From NCBI GenBank assembly GCA_949987705.1, contig OX465286.1, positions 21,837,676 to 21,901,675 on the forward strand: DNA of 64,000 nt. Direction: 5' to 3'. The notes below the pieces were generated by a model. It made no database searches. It was not told the origin of the DNA and saw only the letters and a list, made by a program, of their open reading frames with translations. The stretch comes from Thereva unica (Eukaryota > Arthropoda > Insecta > Diptera > Therevidae). Numbering within the stretch: position 1 is the first letter of the stretch; each line of letters begins with the position of its first letter. Positions 1-9,982 of this stretch are shown one piece after another. Position numbers and translations under genes: made by a program.

Positions 1-2
1 AA

Positions 3-149
3 AACATCGTAGACCATATGATGAGGTCCGAGGTAATGTGGAGAAAAGTGGAAGCAACCCTGAAGGCCATTCACAGAAAGTTAAGGCAAGAGGAAGCCAC
101 AAGAAATAGAGAATGGCGAAGAAATGCCGAGAGCAGTAGCAACCCCTAA
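3..149 (+). pseudogene. C-terminal end of an R1-like non-LTR retrotransposon ORF2 (cut by window edge)
   Basis: An open frame enters from the window edge and stops at 147-149. It encodes a basic, helical tail containing VDHMMRSEVMW followed by a run of R, K and E. From family knowledge, R1-clade ORF2 proteins end in this way (a [V/I]-D-x-M-[L/M]-x-S-E-x-x-W segment, then a charged helix). The sequence after the stop resembles an R1-type 3' UTR, which supports the call. The catalytic domains lie outside the window, so whether the full copy is intact cannot be judged. It could also belong to a related clade such as LOA. Confidence 0.5.
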
Positions 150-480
150 GGTAACTTAAAGTTTTGTTTGATTGATGATTATTATTAATCATTTTTTAAT
201 CTTTTAGGATATCTTCTAGCTAAAGACCAGAGGGACACCTAAAGGGTCACGTTGGTGACGCCCACCCGAAATAATGCCTCGCGGCGGTCCCGGGCGGGGT
301 AAGGCGTCACAGAAAGGGGTAGTGAGTTTAGTCAGTAATCTGACACTACCGTCTGAGTGCGGATCCTCAGCGGTGTCTAAGAAGATTCTCACCATCCCTC
401 GTAAAAAAAACGAGTGTGCGTAGGACCACACTTTAGAATTGTTAACTTCTATGGCTAGTCTAAATGTCCAAATCAATCTT
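150..480 (+). mobile_element. 3' UTR of the R1-like element
   Basis: GC-rich, non-coding sequence follows the ORF2 stop. It contains AAGGGTCACGT, a C/G-rich palindromic segment near 285-300, and GTAGTGAGTTTAGTCAGTA at about 319-337. A diverged version of the same pair of motifs recurs at 51,440-51,530. The 3' boundary is not marked by a poly-A and is set near 480, where the composition becomes AT-rich. Confidence 0.4.
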
Positions 481-1637
481 AATACAGGACGATAAGGATT
501 AATATATTTTATGTATGAATATTCTGTTAAAGTTTATTTAATTGTTTCTTATATGCACTCACTCCAAAATATGTTGCAATGTTTTGGAAATTAAACTATT
601 TGTCTTAAACTTATCACACAAAGATCGGACGATGGATGACTGGGATAATGTAGTTTTTAGTAAAAATAGTAGATAATATATAGTAATAAATACATAGTAC
701 ATAGTTCATAGGAAATATGTAGTACATAGTACACAGTTCTTATCGTCGGGTTGATGCAATAGTCACGAAACAGAAATTTTTGCTATTTTAAACATTGTGC
801 AAATATGCAAAAAAGTCATATTATATTCAGCCAAAGTCACGGATCTAAATTTTTATGGGAATCTACTGGAATCAATTTGAATTTTTTCAGAACATAGTAC
901 ATAATATGCAGTACATTGTATATAGTACGTAATAGATAATATATAATACATAGAAAATAATATAACATACCAGTAGGGAATGGAAGTACTGGAAAAACTA
1001 CTTCTACAGAAGCAGTTCAGTACTTCCACCCAGTACAAAAAAGGCATTACATTAACACGGCGATGGCTTAGGCTGGGAAGTACTTCTTTTTTCCCTTCCA
1101 TAGAATGTGTTTTGGAAGTACTTATACTACATTTATAATTAAATTCATAATACAAAGTTATTATACTGTAAATTTTTGTAATATAATTTAGTTGGGGTAG
1201 GCGTGAAGGGGTTGGGTAGCTTGAAGTAAGATTAAGCGATTTATATTTATATCATAAACATAAGTTCAATATATGTTTATAAATTATAGATATAAAACTT
1301 AATGGCTGAGATAACTGAGATGATTAACAAAGAAAACGACCAGCTACGAAGTTTTTCAATAAGCTTTTTGCGCAAAATCAAACGCTTGGTCACCAAACCC
1401 ATTCTCCTTTGCATTACTTATAAGTCATTACAGAAAACACTAAATAAAGAAGTACTTCGAAATCGACTTCCCACATACACATACACATACTTGCGATTTT
1501 CTGCGATTTACTACCCCAGATATGTAAGTAAAATACAGACGCCCAGTCGAATAGGCGAAATGCCGAAACGTATTCCATGTTGCCGAAAGCTATTAATCCA
1601 AGAAAATATTTAAATATTGCAGCCATTTAGCTGGCTA
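481..1637. other. AT-rich stretch without recognisable gene
   Basis: No frame here resembles a known protein. About 680-960 contains many imperfect copies of ATAGTACATA spread over two blocks (690-740 and 895-955). The small open frames on both strands have simple, low-complexity compositions and no domain I recognise. Confidence 0.6.
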
Positions 1638-1780
1638 GAGCATGGCAACTTTTAGTCGAGGTCCAGCAACAGACAGCAGCGATGGTGACACGCCCACTTT
1701 GCTGCGCACCCGTTTCTGGCTACTTGTGCCTATGCAGCTGTCTAGAGCATGGAAACTTTTGGTTGAGCTCCACCAAGCCT
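1628..1780. repeat. Direct repeat pair, about 108-bp spacing
   Basis: A segment of about 40 bases with core TAGAGCATGG and CTTTT..GAG occurs at 1,635 and again at 1,743. The second copy runs directly into the outer arm of the foldback element that follows. Confidence 0.5.
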
Positions 1781-1796
1781 CTCTCAACTACAGGCC
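1765..1796. repeat. Outer left arm of foldback (inverted repeat)
   Basis: Its segment CTCTCAACTACAGGCC is repeated as the reverse complement at 2,865-2,880, and the match continues to 2,894 with a few mismatches. The two outer arms sit at different distances from the inner palindrome (about 40 against 250 bases), so the right side has gained or kept extra sequence. Confidence 0.7.
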
Positions 1797-1837
1797 ATGC
1801 AGTTGTGTCTGGCACCAATACAACCATAGCTGAGAAT

Positions 1838-2614
1838 GGTCCCAAAATTTGACAGTTGCTGAGAATTTAATGGCGCAGAGTACGTTCGGGAGTGTTTTCG
1901 TTATAGTTTTGCAGTTAAAAGTGGTTAATTATTGAATTTTATTACTTTTAACTGCACGTAGATAAGATGTGATTAGTTCGTTAGTGATTTAATTAAGAAA
2001 AATGAAAAAAAAAATTAGTGATTAAGTGTCTTTTAAGAGTGTTAATTGTATCGTGATAATTTTTTTTATTACATTCGTGGTGTGTTTTCGTGTTCATTTA
2101 GGAAAAAATGTTGAATATATATATAATGTTTTGTGCGGTGATAGAATTAAAAGTGATTTTAAGGCGAGGAATATATATTATGGAATTATTATTTAACTTT
2201 AAGTACAGAAAAGTGTGAAAGGAAAAGTGAACAAGAAAAGGGTTTTCTGCACTTATATTTTTGGGAATAATTTCATAGTACGTATTAATCACTTTAAATT
2301 CAGTTTTAATTCTATCACCGCACAAAACATTATATATTCAACATTCTTTTCCTAAATGAACACGAAAAACACCGCGAATGTATTAAAAAAAATCACGATA
2401 CAATTAACACTCTTAAAAGACACTTAATCACTATTTTTTTTTTTTTTTCATTTTTCTTAATTAAATCACTAACGAACTAATCACATCTTATCTACGTGCA
2501 GTTAAAAGTAATAAATTTCAATAATTTACCACTTTTTACTGCAAAACTATAACGAAAACAGTCCCGAACGTATTGTGCGCCATTAAATTCTAAGCAAATG
2601 TCAAATTTTGGGCC
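1838..2614. mobile_element. Foldback element (near-perfect long palindrome)
   Basis: The left half (1,838 to about 2,225) reads almost exactly as the reverse complement of the right half (about 2,228-2,614). Matching landmarks are CCCAAAATTTGACA at 1,841 with TGTCAAATTTTGGG near 2,599, and TTTTGTGCGGTGATAGAATT at 2,131 with its complement near 2,305. There is almost no spacer at the centre. A further pair of matching arms lies outside it (1,765-1,796 and 2,865-2,894). No transposase frame is present, so this is either a foldback-type non-autonomous element or an inverted duplication. Confidence 0.8.
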
Positions 2615-2864
2615 ACAAAAAAACCTAACCTAAAATCACTTATTCACTGATATTTTATAATTAAAACACTATACCACTAAATCACAAATCACTGGTAATC
2701 CTTTTCAATTTTTGCAGTAAAAAGTTATAAAATACAATGTTTTATTCACTTTTTACTGCAAAAATAAAAACAAAAATTCTGCGCGTACGGCTTCCGCGTC
2801 ATGTTACTCCGGTGTGCGGTGACTTTTGGGCCTAAGACCAACACCACGAAAAATTCATCTACGT

Positions 2865-2894
2865 GGCCTGTAGTTGAGAGGGTCTTGGCTCCAC
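2865..2894. repeat. Outer right arm of foldback (inverted repeat)
   Basis: Reverse complement of 1,765-1,796. Between this arm and the main palindrome lies a small hairpin of its own: TTTTTGCAGTAAAAAGT at about 2,713 and its complement at about 2,748, with a loop of roughly 18 bases. Confidence 0.7.
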
Positions 2895-3061
2895 TTACAA
2901 ACAGCAGCGTATAATTCTATGTGCGAGGCAAAATAGCCCGCGCTTGGTGGGAGGGATTGGGTTTGAATGTTGCAATGCAGAAGCTGCTCTCTGGGTGCGA
3001 GAATATGACATGGATTTTGAGAGCGGCGTCTGCATTGCGAGAATATGAAATGAATGCTGGG
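2895..3061. other. Short gene-free stretch before the assembly gap
   Basis: Contains an imperfect duplication of GCGAGAATATGA (near 2,996 and 3,039). No coding similarity is seen, and it does not resemble the endonuclease region expected upstream of the LINE that resumes after the gap. Confidence 0.5.
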
Positions 3062-3261
3062 NNNNNNNNNNNNNNNNNNNNNNNNNNNNNNNNNNNNNNN
3101 NNNNNNNNNNNNNNNNNNNNNNNNNNNNNNNNNNNNNNNNNNNNNNNNNNNNNNNNNNNNNNNNNNNNNNNNNNNNNNNNNNNNNNNNNNNNNNNNNNNN
3201 NNNNNNNNNNNNNNNNNNNNNNNNNNNNNNNNNNNNNNNNNNNNNNNNNNNNNNNNNNNNN
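3062..3261. other. Assembly gap (200 N)
   Basis: Exactly 200 unknown bases, a typical placeholder length. The real missing length is unknown. It removes the 5' part of LINE-A copy 1. Confidence 0.99.
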
Positions 3262-5655
3262 ATTTCTGGCAAGGACGTCGAGCTCTTTGCAGACATCAAT
3301 AACTTGCATCAAATTGTGGATCATCCCACAAGAGTCCCTGATGTTGCTGATCAAGGAAGATATCTTCTTGATCTTTTTCTAACTTCTCATCCAGCGCGTT
3401 ACTCCGTCGAAGTTGATTCACCTCTCGGCAATTCAGACCACTGCCTAATCAGTGCTAACTTCCCATTCGAATTTCCCACCCCTCCCAAACCAGTTCGAAG
3501 AACTGTATGGCATTATGGGAAGGCCAATTGGCTGGGGCTTATTAATTTTTTCCAGTCTACAGACTGGAATCTGTGTTTCCGGAATAGAAACGCCAACTCT
3601 GCCGCTATCCGTATCACCAGGATCATACAGGCAGGAATGCATTTGTTCATTCCCCATTCTACCAAATCTGTGAAGCCTAGGCCCAACAGATGGTTTAATC
3701 GAGAGTGTATGAATGCAATCAAAACTAAAGAAGCCGCCTTCCGAGCGTACAAGAGCTTCCCGAGTGAATCGCTCCGTTTAGAGTACATACAACAAAGAAA
3801 TTCTTGTAAAACCGCCATCAAGAAAGTCAAAACCTTATTTGACAACAAATTGAGAAGTAAACTCCTAAATGCAACCTCCGGTAGCAAAAACTTCTGGTCC
3901 TTGGTAAGTTCCATCAAGAAGAATTTCACTACAACTTCAACCCCTTCCTTTATTCACAATGAGAAGGTAATAACAGACAGCAAATCCAAGGCCAATTTAT
4001 TAGCATCTATGTTCGCTTCGAATTCTTCTTTACCCGAAACTGATGTGCTACCCCCTGTTTCCGAGCGTAACGCCCATTCAATGGACAGGGTTTTTTTCAG
4101 GACTCGCGAGGTGTACAGGTGCCTCAAAGAGCTCGATGCAAACAAATCCACTGGACCCGATAATATACCCCCTATCGTCTTAAAACAATGCGCCTCACCT
4201 TTGGCTAAACCTCTGCGCAAATTATTTTCCCTGTCATATTTCTCCGGAGTTTATCCCGACTCTTGGAAACTTGCCCATGTTCAGCCCATACCGAAAAAAG
4301 GTGATTCCAGCGATCCCTCCAACTACCGCCCAATAGCAATTACTTCTATTCTCTCCAAAACCATGGAGACGATAATCAACAAAAAGCTTATGGGATATCT
4401 AGAGTCCAATCTACTCATAAACGACAGACAGTATGGCTTCCGACGAAAAAGATCCACTGGCGATCTTTTAGTCTGTCTTACAGAACACCTCAGCCGTAGC
4501 CTGCATGGATCCGGTGAGTCTAGTCTGGTTGCTCTGGATATCTCCAAGGCTTTCGATAGAGTTTGGCACTCAGCCCTGTTAGCTAAACTCAAAGCTATTG
4601 GAGTTGACTCACTTCTACAGAAGTGGATTGAGAGTTTCCTTTCTGGCCGTTCTATCAAAGTAGTATTGGATGGCGTCAAATCCGCATCTCACCCGATCTC
4701 TGCGGGGGTCCCCCAGGGGTCAATTTTATCACCGGCCCTATTTCTCATATTTATAAATGACCTTCTTTCAATCCCCTCCAACCCACTTCTCAGCTTCGCT
4801 GACGACGGTACTCTACGTTACTCGTACAGCTTCGATACAAGACAGACTCATGCCAGATCCTGTCTTGATGATCGCGAACTAATGTTCAACTCTATTAATA
4901 ACGACATTGAACTTATTATAGAGTGGGGAAAAAAGAATCGTGTCAAATTCAACCCCTCCAAAACCAAGTACTGTCTTATCTCCAAAAAGAAGCTCAACAC
5001 CTCTTCACCCTTGAGAGTGGATGGAGTTCAACTAATGGCCGACCCATCCTTGCACATCTTAGGCGTGACATTAGCGAAAGATTTGCGATGGAATGACCAC
5101 ATATTCCAAATCGCCAAACAAGCATCCCAGTGCTTGGGATTTCTTAAGAGGTGCAAGTTCCTCCTCCAGCCATCGGCCCGTGCTGTTATCTATAAATCCT
5201 ACATTCGGCCTCTTCTCGAATATAACTCCCTCGTTTGGGGCGGCGCCCCAATAACCACCTTGGCATGGTTAGATAAAGTGCAAAAAAGGGCGCTTAAATT
5301 AATTGATGACGACACCGCCTGCTCCACCATCGACCCCTTGAGCCACCGTAGGAATGTAGCAGCACTGACAAAATTTTATCGCTACTATCATAGTGACTGT
5401 TCCTCCGAGTTAAACGCTCTCCTGCCTCCACGGCAATCTTATACCCGCAACACCAGATTAGCCCACTCGTCTCATTCCCTTCACCTGCAACTACCCCTTT
5501 CACGCACTCAACAAGATATGAATTCGTTTGTTAATAGAACAACTCGACTGTGGAATAACCTCTCGCAGTCAGTATTTCCGAACTCCTACAACATCCAAGA
5601 GTTCAAACGCAGGGTTCATCACCACCTTCTTCAATACCCCCCCCGTACCTTTTAA
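3262..5655 (+). CDS. LINE-A copy 1: ORF2 endonuclease C-terminus plus reverse transcriptase (5' cut by gap)
   Basis: A single open frame of about 797 codons runs from the gap to a TAA at 5,653-5,655. The first codons (ISGKDVELFADINNLHQ) continue an AP-like endonuclease, and DLFLTSHP and GNSDHCLI are its late motifs. A linker with a W-F-N-R-E-C motif follows, then reverse transcriptase with DISKAFDRVWH, GVPQGSILSP and the catalytic FADD at 4,795-4,806. The tail has LWNNLSQSVFP and a basic end. The protein copies RNA into DNA at a nicked target. Related broken copies lie at 21.7, 22.3, 27.4, 28.0 and 56.4 kb. I place the family in the CR1/L2/Jockey-like group, but the exact clade is uncertain. 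The open frame argues that this copy is young; the true start lies in or before the gap. Confidence 0.9.
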   Translation: MSGKDVELFADINNLHQIVDHPTRVPDVADQGRYLLDLFLTSHPARYSVEVDSPLGNSDHCLISANFPFEFPTPPKPVRRTVWHYGKANWLGLINFFQSTDWNLCFRNRNANSAAIRITRIIQAGMHLFIPHSTKSVKPRPNRWFNRECMNAIKTKEAAFRAYKSFPSESLRLEYIQQRNSCKTAIKKVKTLFDNKLRSKLLNATSGSKNFWSLVSSIKKNFTTTSTPSFIHNEKVITDSKSKANLLASMFASNSSLPETDVLPPVSERNAHSMDRVFFRTREVYRCLKELDANKSTGPDNIPPIVLKQCASPLAKPLRKLFSLSYFSGVYPDSWKLAHVQPIPKKGDSSDPSNYRPIAITSILSKTMETIINKKLMGYLESNLLINDRQYGFRRKRSTGDLLVCLTEHLSRSLHGSGESSLVALDISKAFDRVWHSALLAKLKAIGVDSLLQKWIESFLSGRSIKVVLDGVKSASHPISAGVPQGSILSPALFLIFINDLLSIPSNPLLSFADDGTLRYSYSFDTRQTHARSCLDDRELMFNSINNDIELIIEWGKKNRVKFNPSKTKYCLISKKKLNTSSPLRVDGVQLMADPSLHILGVTLAKDLRWNDHIFQIAKQASQCLGFLKRCKFLLQPSARAVIYKSYIRPLLEYNSLVWGGAPITTLAWLDKVQKRALKLIDDDTACSTIDPLSHRRNVAALTKFYRYYHSDCSSELNALLPPRQSYTRNTRLAHSSHSLHLQLPLSRTQQDMNSFVNRTTRLWNNLSQSVFPNSYNIQEFKRRVHHHLLQYPPRTF

Positions 5656-5811
5656 TCCTTAACCTATACCCCCTCCCCCCTCATTCCTCCCCCGTACTAA
5701 GCTTACTGCTAGCCATTGCACCATGACGTGACAAATGACATGACGGACTAGTAGTACAAAGGGTGACTCCTGAGCTTAGCACTGCCACATAAAAAAAAAA
5801 AAAAAAAAAAA
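5656..5811 (+). mobile_element. LINE-A copy 1: 3' UTR and poly-A tail
   Basis: A pyrimidine-rich stretch follows the stop. Next comes the family-specific end with CTAGTAGTACAAAGGGTGAC at about 5,747-5,766, then TGCCACAT and 21 A residues (5,791-5,811). The same end occurs next to the other LINE-A copies, and a very similar tail ends the SINE copies. A terminal poly-A is as expected for target-primed reverse transcription. Confidence 0.85.
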
Positions 5812-5954
5812 TAGCGAATTCTTGGCTGGGGAGTAGAGTTGAGCCGGACTTACAAGAGGCAGTTCATTTGTCCCGTACACGATAGTAAATTACTGAGGCC
5901 TCAACTTTTTTAAATTTCCCGGTTCAAAAATAATGTACTACTGGGATATGAGAG

Positions 5955-6235
5955 TGTATCGTGCGATTGTAAATTACGAAGTGGAAAGACATTTCTTACT
6001 TCTTTGGCGGCAGTAAAATATCCAATTTGAACTGCGCCGAGGTGAGATTGTAAACACGAAATGGAACATTTTCCTATTTCTTTTGCGACAGTAAAATATC
6101 CAATTCGAATTGCGGCGAGGTGAGATTGTAAACACGAACTGCAGAGACATTTTCTTACTGCTTTTGCCGCAGTAAAATATGCAATTTAAACCGAGCCGTG
6201 GTGAGATTGTAAATACGAACTGGAGAGAAATCTCT
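5955..6235. repeat. Tandem repeat, about 80-bp unit, about 3.5 copies
   Basis: Each unit contains GTGAGATTGTAAACACGAA, then a T-rich stretch, then GGCAGTAAAATATCCAATTT. Units begin near 5,970, 6,050, 6,130 and 6,200. The last unit grades into the 45-bp array that follows. Single units of both kinds reappear at 59,496-59,670. Confidence 0.75.
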
Positions 6236-6615
6236 TACATTTTTGAGGGAGTGAAATTTTATACTAAAGAGACAATTCTTACATTCTTTGAGGGAGGTAA
6301 ATTTTGTACTGAAGAGGCAATTCTTACTTACATTTTTCGAGGGAGGTGAATTTTGCACTGAAGAGGCAATTCTTACATTTTTCGAGGGAGGTGAATTTTG
6401 TACTGAAGAGGCAATTCTTACATTTTTTGAGGGAGTGAAGTTTTGTATTGAAGAGATATTTCTTACATTTTTCGAGGGAGGTAAATTTTGTACTGAAGAG
6501 ACAATTCTTACATTTTTCGAGGGAGGTAAATTTTGTACAGAAGAGACAATCCTTACATTTTTTGAGGGAGTGAAGTTGTAGAAATATTTTCTTTACATTT
6601 TTGAGGGAGGTAATT
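6236..6615. repeat. Minisatellite, 45-bp unit, about 8 copies
   Basis: The unit has the core CTTACATTTTTCGAGGGAGG followed by TGAATTTTGTACTGAAGAGG. Because 45 is divisible by three, one frame stays open (6,288-6,581) and encodes a 15-residue repeat (TFFEGGEFCTEEAIL and variants). I read this as a by-product of repeat length, not a gene: no related protein is known to me and the ends are not conserved. Confidence 0.8.
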
Positions 6616-7042
6616 TTTTTATTTTTATTTTGAAATCTCTATCTATAACAAATAAAATATTTTCGTGTTATTTTCAGGAGTTTCATTTTAAATCTGTAAA
6701 TATGTTTTTCTTTGTACAGTTAACAAAAATTTTAAGAATATTTTTGTAATTAACATTCATAGCCACGATAATTAATATTCCCATTCATTCATTCATCATT
6801 TATCGTATCCCCTCTTTCGTAAACGCAATAGATCTACCCGCATCGCAACATTTGGGCCAATACAATGGCACCTCGCCTCATTTGAAGTGAGACATTGTAC
6901 TGGTTCAAAAGGAAAAAGAGGCTCCTCTTACAAACTCATTTTATAATCGTGTCCTACCCAACACTACTGGGGAGGACACATAAACACAAAACTATACTGC
7001 CATATATACCACATGGAATGGTAGAAGTGCCATCTGATCAGT
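6616..7042. repeat. Dispersed repeat body following the minisatellite
   Basis: About 6,855-6,985 (core GGCACCTCGCCTCATTTGAA, then AAGAGGCTCCTCTTACAAAC) matches 59,793-59,895, where it again follows the same tandem units. The arrays plus this segment therefore form one mobile, non-coding repeat family. The rest of this stretch is AT-rich with no gene. Confidence 0.65.
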
Positions 7043-7117
7043 TGTCCTAGGTAGCGTAGGGTTAAGACGCCCAATTACCAATTCAGTGGTTCACGGTTCA
7101 AGTCCTCTATACAGAAC
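7043..7117 (+). repeat. tRNA-like sequence (degenerate pol III A and B boxes)
   Basis: TAGCGTAGGGTTAAGACG resembles an A box and GGTTCAAGTCC is a good B box, about 35 bases apart. I cannot close a convincing acceptor stem, so I read it as a tRNA-derived relic or SINE head and not a working tRNA gene. Confidence 0.4.
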
Positions 7118-9005
7118 ATTTTCATTTTTATATAGAAGCATGTTGTTAGCGTACCGCTTAACCTATTCCCAAAAGCCCGATATCTTGATCTCGTTCGTCC
7201 CTAAAGTTTCTGCTGGGGGATTTTTTTATCTCACCTTTATTGTAGGTTAACAGCACGCCTACAAGAAGGCGAGTGAAGGAGTTTATGGTGGTGGGTATTG
7301 GGGAAGGTATGCAGATCTCACATCAAGTTGCACATCCAACCCTAATTTTCATGAGCTTAACTGAAATCAAAAATTAAAATGAGTATAATTATAAAAAAAA
7401 TCTTATGTAACACTTAATCATCATCAACACCCTATTTTATCACCGCCGCCCCATCTCACTCTCTCTCCCCATCAAACCAGAATCACTGGATAATATTTCT
7501 TTAACTTAACAAAAGTCTTCTTCTACAATATCAACACCCCTTTACACACACCCACTACTCTCGCCTCAACAAAATTTACACAGCTCCAAGCACGCTCTTA
7601 CATTCCTTACCTTACCTATACACGTACGCAAACCCAGCCTTAAACTCTTAGCCCGGAACCAGCCCCAACCGCTCCAATACCCACAACAACAACGACACCA
7701 ACAACGAAAAACCAATAACGAAGAAAATGAAAAGTGACGAAGTCCTTCCACATCACATGCAGAAGTGATGAAAAACTTTGCGGTGGCATCCTCCAGATCT
7801 TATTAAAAGTTTACGTCATCAAACATGATCACAATTGTTTTTATAGCTAATAGGGCCTGATTTTTGAGGGGGTGGTATGAGTCTATGGCTATGTTAATGG
7901 AACAACAATCGATAGGAAAAGACTCCAAAAAGGGGCGCTCCTTCTAAGACACATAGATTTTCGCGAGGCATACACCATCACTAGATGATGATGCATCAAG
8001 CTGGACAGACAGATTGAGCTTACTGGGGGATGATGGGGGTGGATTTTGGGATGGATTGTGCGAGGCATTATGGTTATGAAAATTGCAAAATTCCCGTAAG
8101 AGGATCAAGGAGAAGTCAAGAGAGAGGTGGGAGGGTTGAAATTTTTAATGTTGAGAAATCTGGGGCTGCTTCTGTATATTTTCGCAATTTATTTATGGTG
8201 GAATTTTTGTTTATACATATATATATGTATAAATATAGATTTTTTTTTGTTTTTCATTATTTTCATTTTTGCGAAAAAAACATGGATTTTGCGCTACAGT
8301 TGTCTTCAACATTTACAATGATTTATTATCCGGGCAAGATGTAAACGATTTTCATTACAGCTGTACACCATGAAGGGTTTTCTACTTTCTGTAATAGTAC
8401 TCGTTTTCACTTTTATATATATGTATTTTGTTTGTTGTTGCTTCTGTTTAAGGGATTGTGTGATTAGGAAAATGTTTTGCCCCAAAAAAAAAAATAAATA
8501 AAATAAAAAAAAAATAAACATAAAAATAAATTCTCTACCTCAACGAGCAAAAATACTATTCTTCTCTTTCATCCCTCACCTGGAATTTTCCTTTTAAAAA
8601 AATTCATTTTTTGATGCTCGTACGTTGAATCGACTTTGAATAGAAAATGAGAGTTTCCTTCGTTTTTGTTACTGCAGGCACTTATCCTGATTTGTTTAGC
8701 TTTAACCACAAAAAAAAAATAAACAAAAATAAAAAGAAATGATCATAATAATAAATACAATAAAAAAACAGAATTTACATAGGTATATGTTAAGCACACG
8801 TGCATTCATGTAAAATGATTGGGTTTTTGTTTTGTTGTTCGTGTGCTCTTGTCTTCACGAAGATAGGTGTGTGTGCTGTCGGTGTGCCGGAATCTAGGGA
8901 GGTATTCCCAGGTTTAGTAGAATAAGTTAAAGCAACCCAAGCTACTGGTCTTTCAATCGGAAGTGTACACTATAATGGCACATGCCTACGAAAGCTTAAC
9001 AACTA
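7118..9005. other. AT-rich stretch without recognisable gene
   Basis: Contains A-rich and T-rich runs, a TATATATATGTATA tract near 8,217-8,232 and several small open frames of low complexity. None has a domain I recognise and I see no repeat family shared with the rest of the window. Confidence 0.55.
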
Positions 9006-9033
9006 ATGGGGCCCATCCACGGGCCAACTAGTT
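9006..9033. repeat. Left terminal inverted repeat of a DNA-transposon-like unit
   Basis: ATGGGGCCCATCCACGGGCC followed by AACTAGTT. Its reverse complement occurs at 20,897-20,924 with one mismatch in 28. Flanking bases (AACAACTA on the left, AACAATTT on the right) match at the first five positions, which may be a decayed 8-bp target duplication. Confidence 0.65.
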
Positions 9034-9770
9034 ATTATTATTTTATTATTATTATTTATTTTCATAAGTATGTACAAAGATAGGATCTTATTATAGTACA
9101 TTCATTATAAAGACAACAAAAATTATACAAAACAAAATTATATAGAAAAATATAGGAATATAAAAGTAAAATATAAGTAAGAAAAACTAAAAAAGAATAA
9201 AACATATGAGATAGAAACAAAAAAAACAGATAGAGAGAAAGGAAAAAAAAAGAATAAATAAAATAAAATATAAAAAAGGAAAGTTATATATAAAAAAGAA
9301 GTAAGCTATATAATAGAAAGAAAGAAGAAAGTTATATATTCATGCTTTAATCAATTCTATTAGAAATGAATTCGAAGAGACGCTTCCTGAAGATGTTCAC
9401 AGAATCAATACGTTGCAAATCGACTGGGAGTGAGTTCCATAAAACAGCCGCGAAGACAAAGAAAGAACGCTGTCCAATTAACGTGCGGAAACGCGGAATA
9501 ATTAAATTAATATTTCTAAAGGCCCCCATACACGGTCAAATTGGATGTACATCGAAGGGCGGATGTACAACCAAAACTATCGATTGTAGGCCGGTAGACC
9601 GACCAAAACTCGTTGCGCTTATGGGTTTGATCAAATTCTGGATGTACAACCAATTTGACCGTGTGTGGGGGCCTTTAGGGATTATGAGAACTGAACGAAC
9701 TCATTAAGGTATGCGGGCTTGCGCTGGTGCAGAATATCGTGGAATAGACGCAAAAGCCTAAAGGACATGG
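9034..9770 (-). pseudogene. C-terminal end of a decayed Jockey-type ORF2, with 3' UTR and (TAA)n tail (J-old)
   Basis: On the minus strand the frame ending at 9,347 encodes a LINE C-terminus (RSFFVFAAVLWNSLPVDLQ, then FRKRLFEF). Its upstream part, between 9,680 and 9,770 (HDILHQRKPAYLNEF), is separated by a MITE at 9,516-9,678. Below the stop the 3' UTR is A-rich and ends against the inverted repeat at 9,033 in an ATT-repeat, that is (TAA)n on the coding strand. The orientation and position fit the end of the J-old ORF2 at 11,225-13,756, with later insertions between. Confidence 0.7.
9516..9678. mobile_element. MITE, 163 bp, inside the J-old ORF2 tail
   Basis: Terminal inverted repeats of about 29 bp: CTAAAGGCCCCCATACACGG at the left, with TCAAATTGG continuing, mirrored at 9,650-9,678. 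A TA dinucleotide lies at each end (9,517-9,518 and 9,676-9,677). There is no coding capacity. The LINE reading frame resumes on both sides, which marks this as an insertion. The superfamily is uncertain; a TA duplication would suggest a Tc1/mariner-type transposase. Confidence 0.8.
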
Positions 9771-9982
9771 ACAAAAAAGTACATTCCATGTACACATATG
9801 TAGTAAATATATTGTATAACAAACATAGAAAAATGAATTAATACTTGCTTTTTAACCTCTCTGAACTTGTCAGTTTTATTTAAAAAGATTAAGTATTTCA
9901 AGATGAATTCAAAGAACCTTTTGTCAACTTCTGCCATAATGGACCATAGAGAAAGATAAATAAAATGTCGCCAATCAGCTTG

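Noticed and set aside
3304..3306. Start of the LINE-A protein at 3,304
   Set aside because: The codon is TTG and the same frame continues upstream to the assembly gap with clear endonuclease sequence.
6288..6581. Protein gene with 15-residue repeats
   Set aside because: The frame is open only because the 45-bp minisatellite unit is a multiple of three; there is no known relative and no conserved start or stop.
7566..8344. Possible host exons in the 7.5-8.4 kb open frames
   Set aside because: Frames are short, rich in simple runs and without domain similarity or convincing splice signals.
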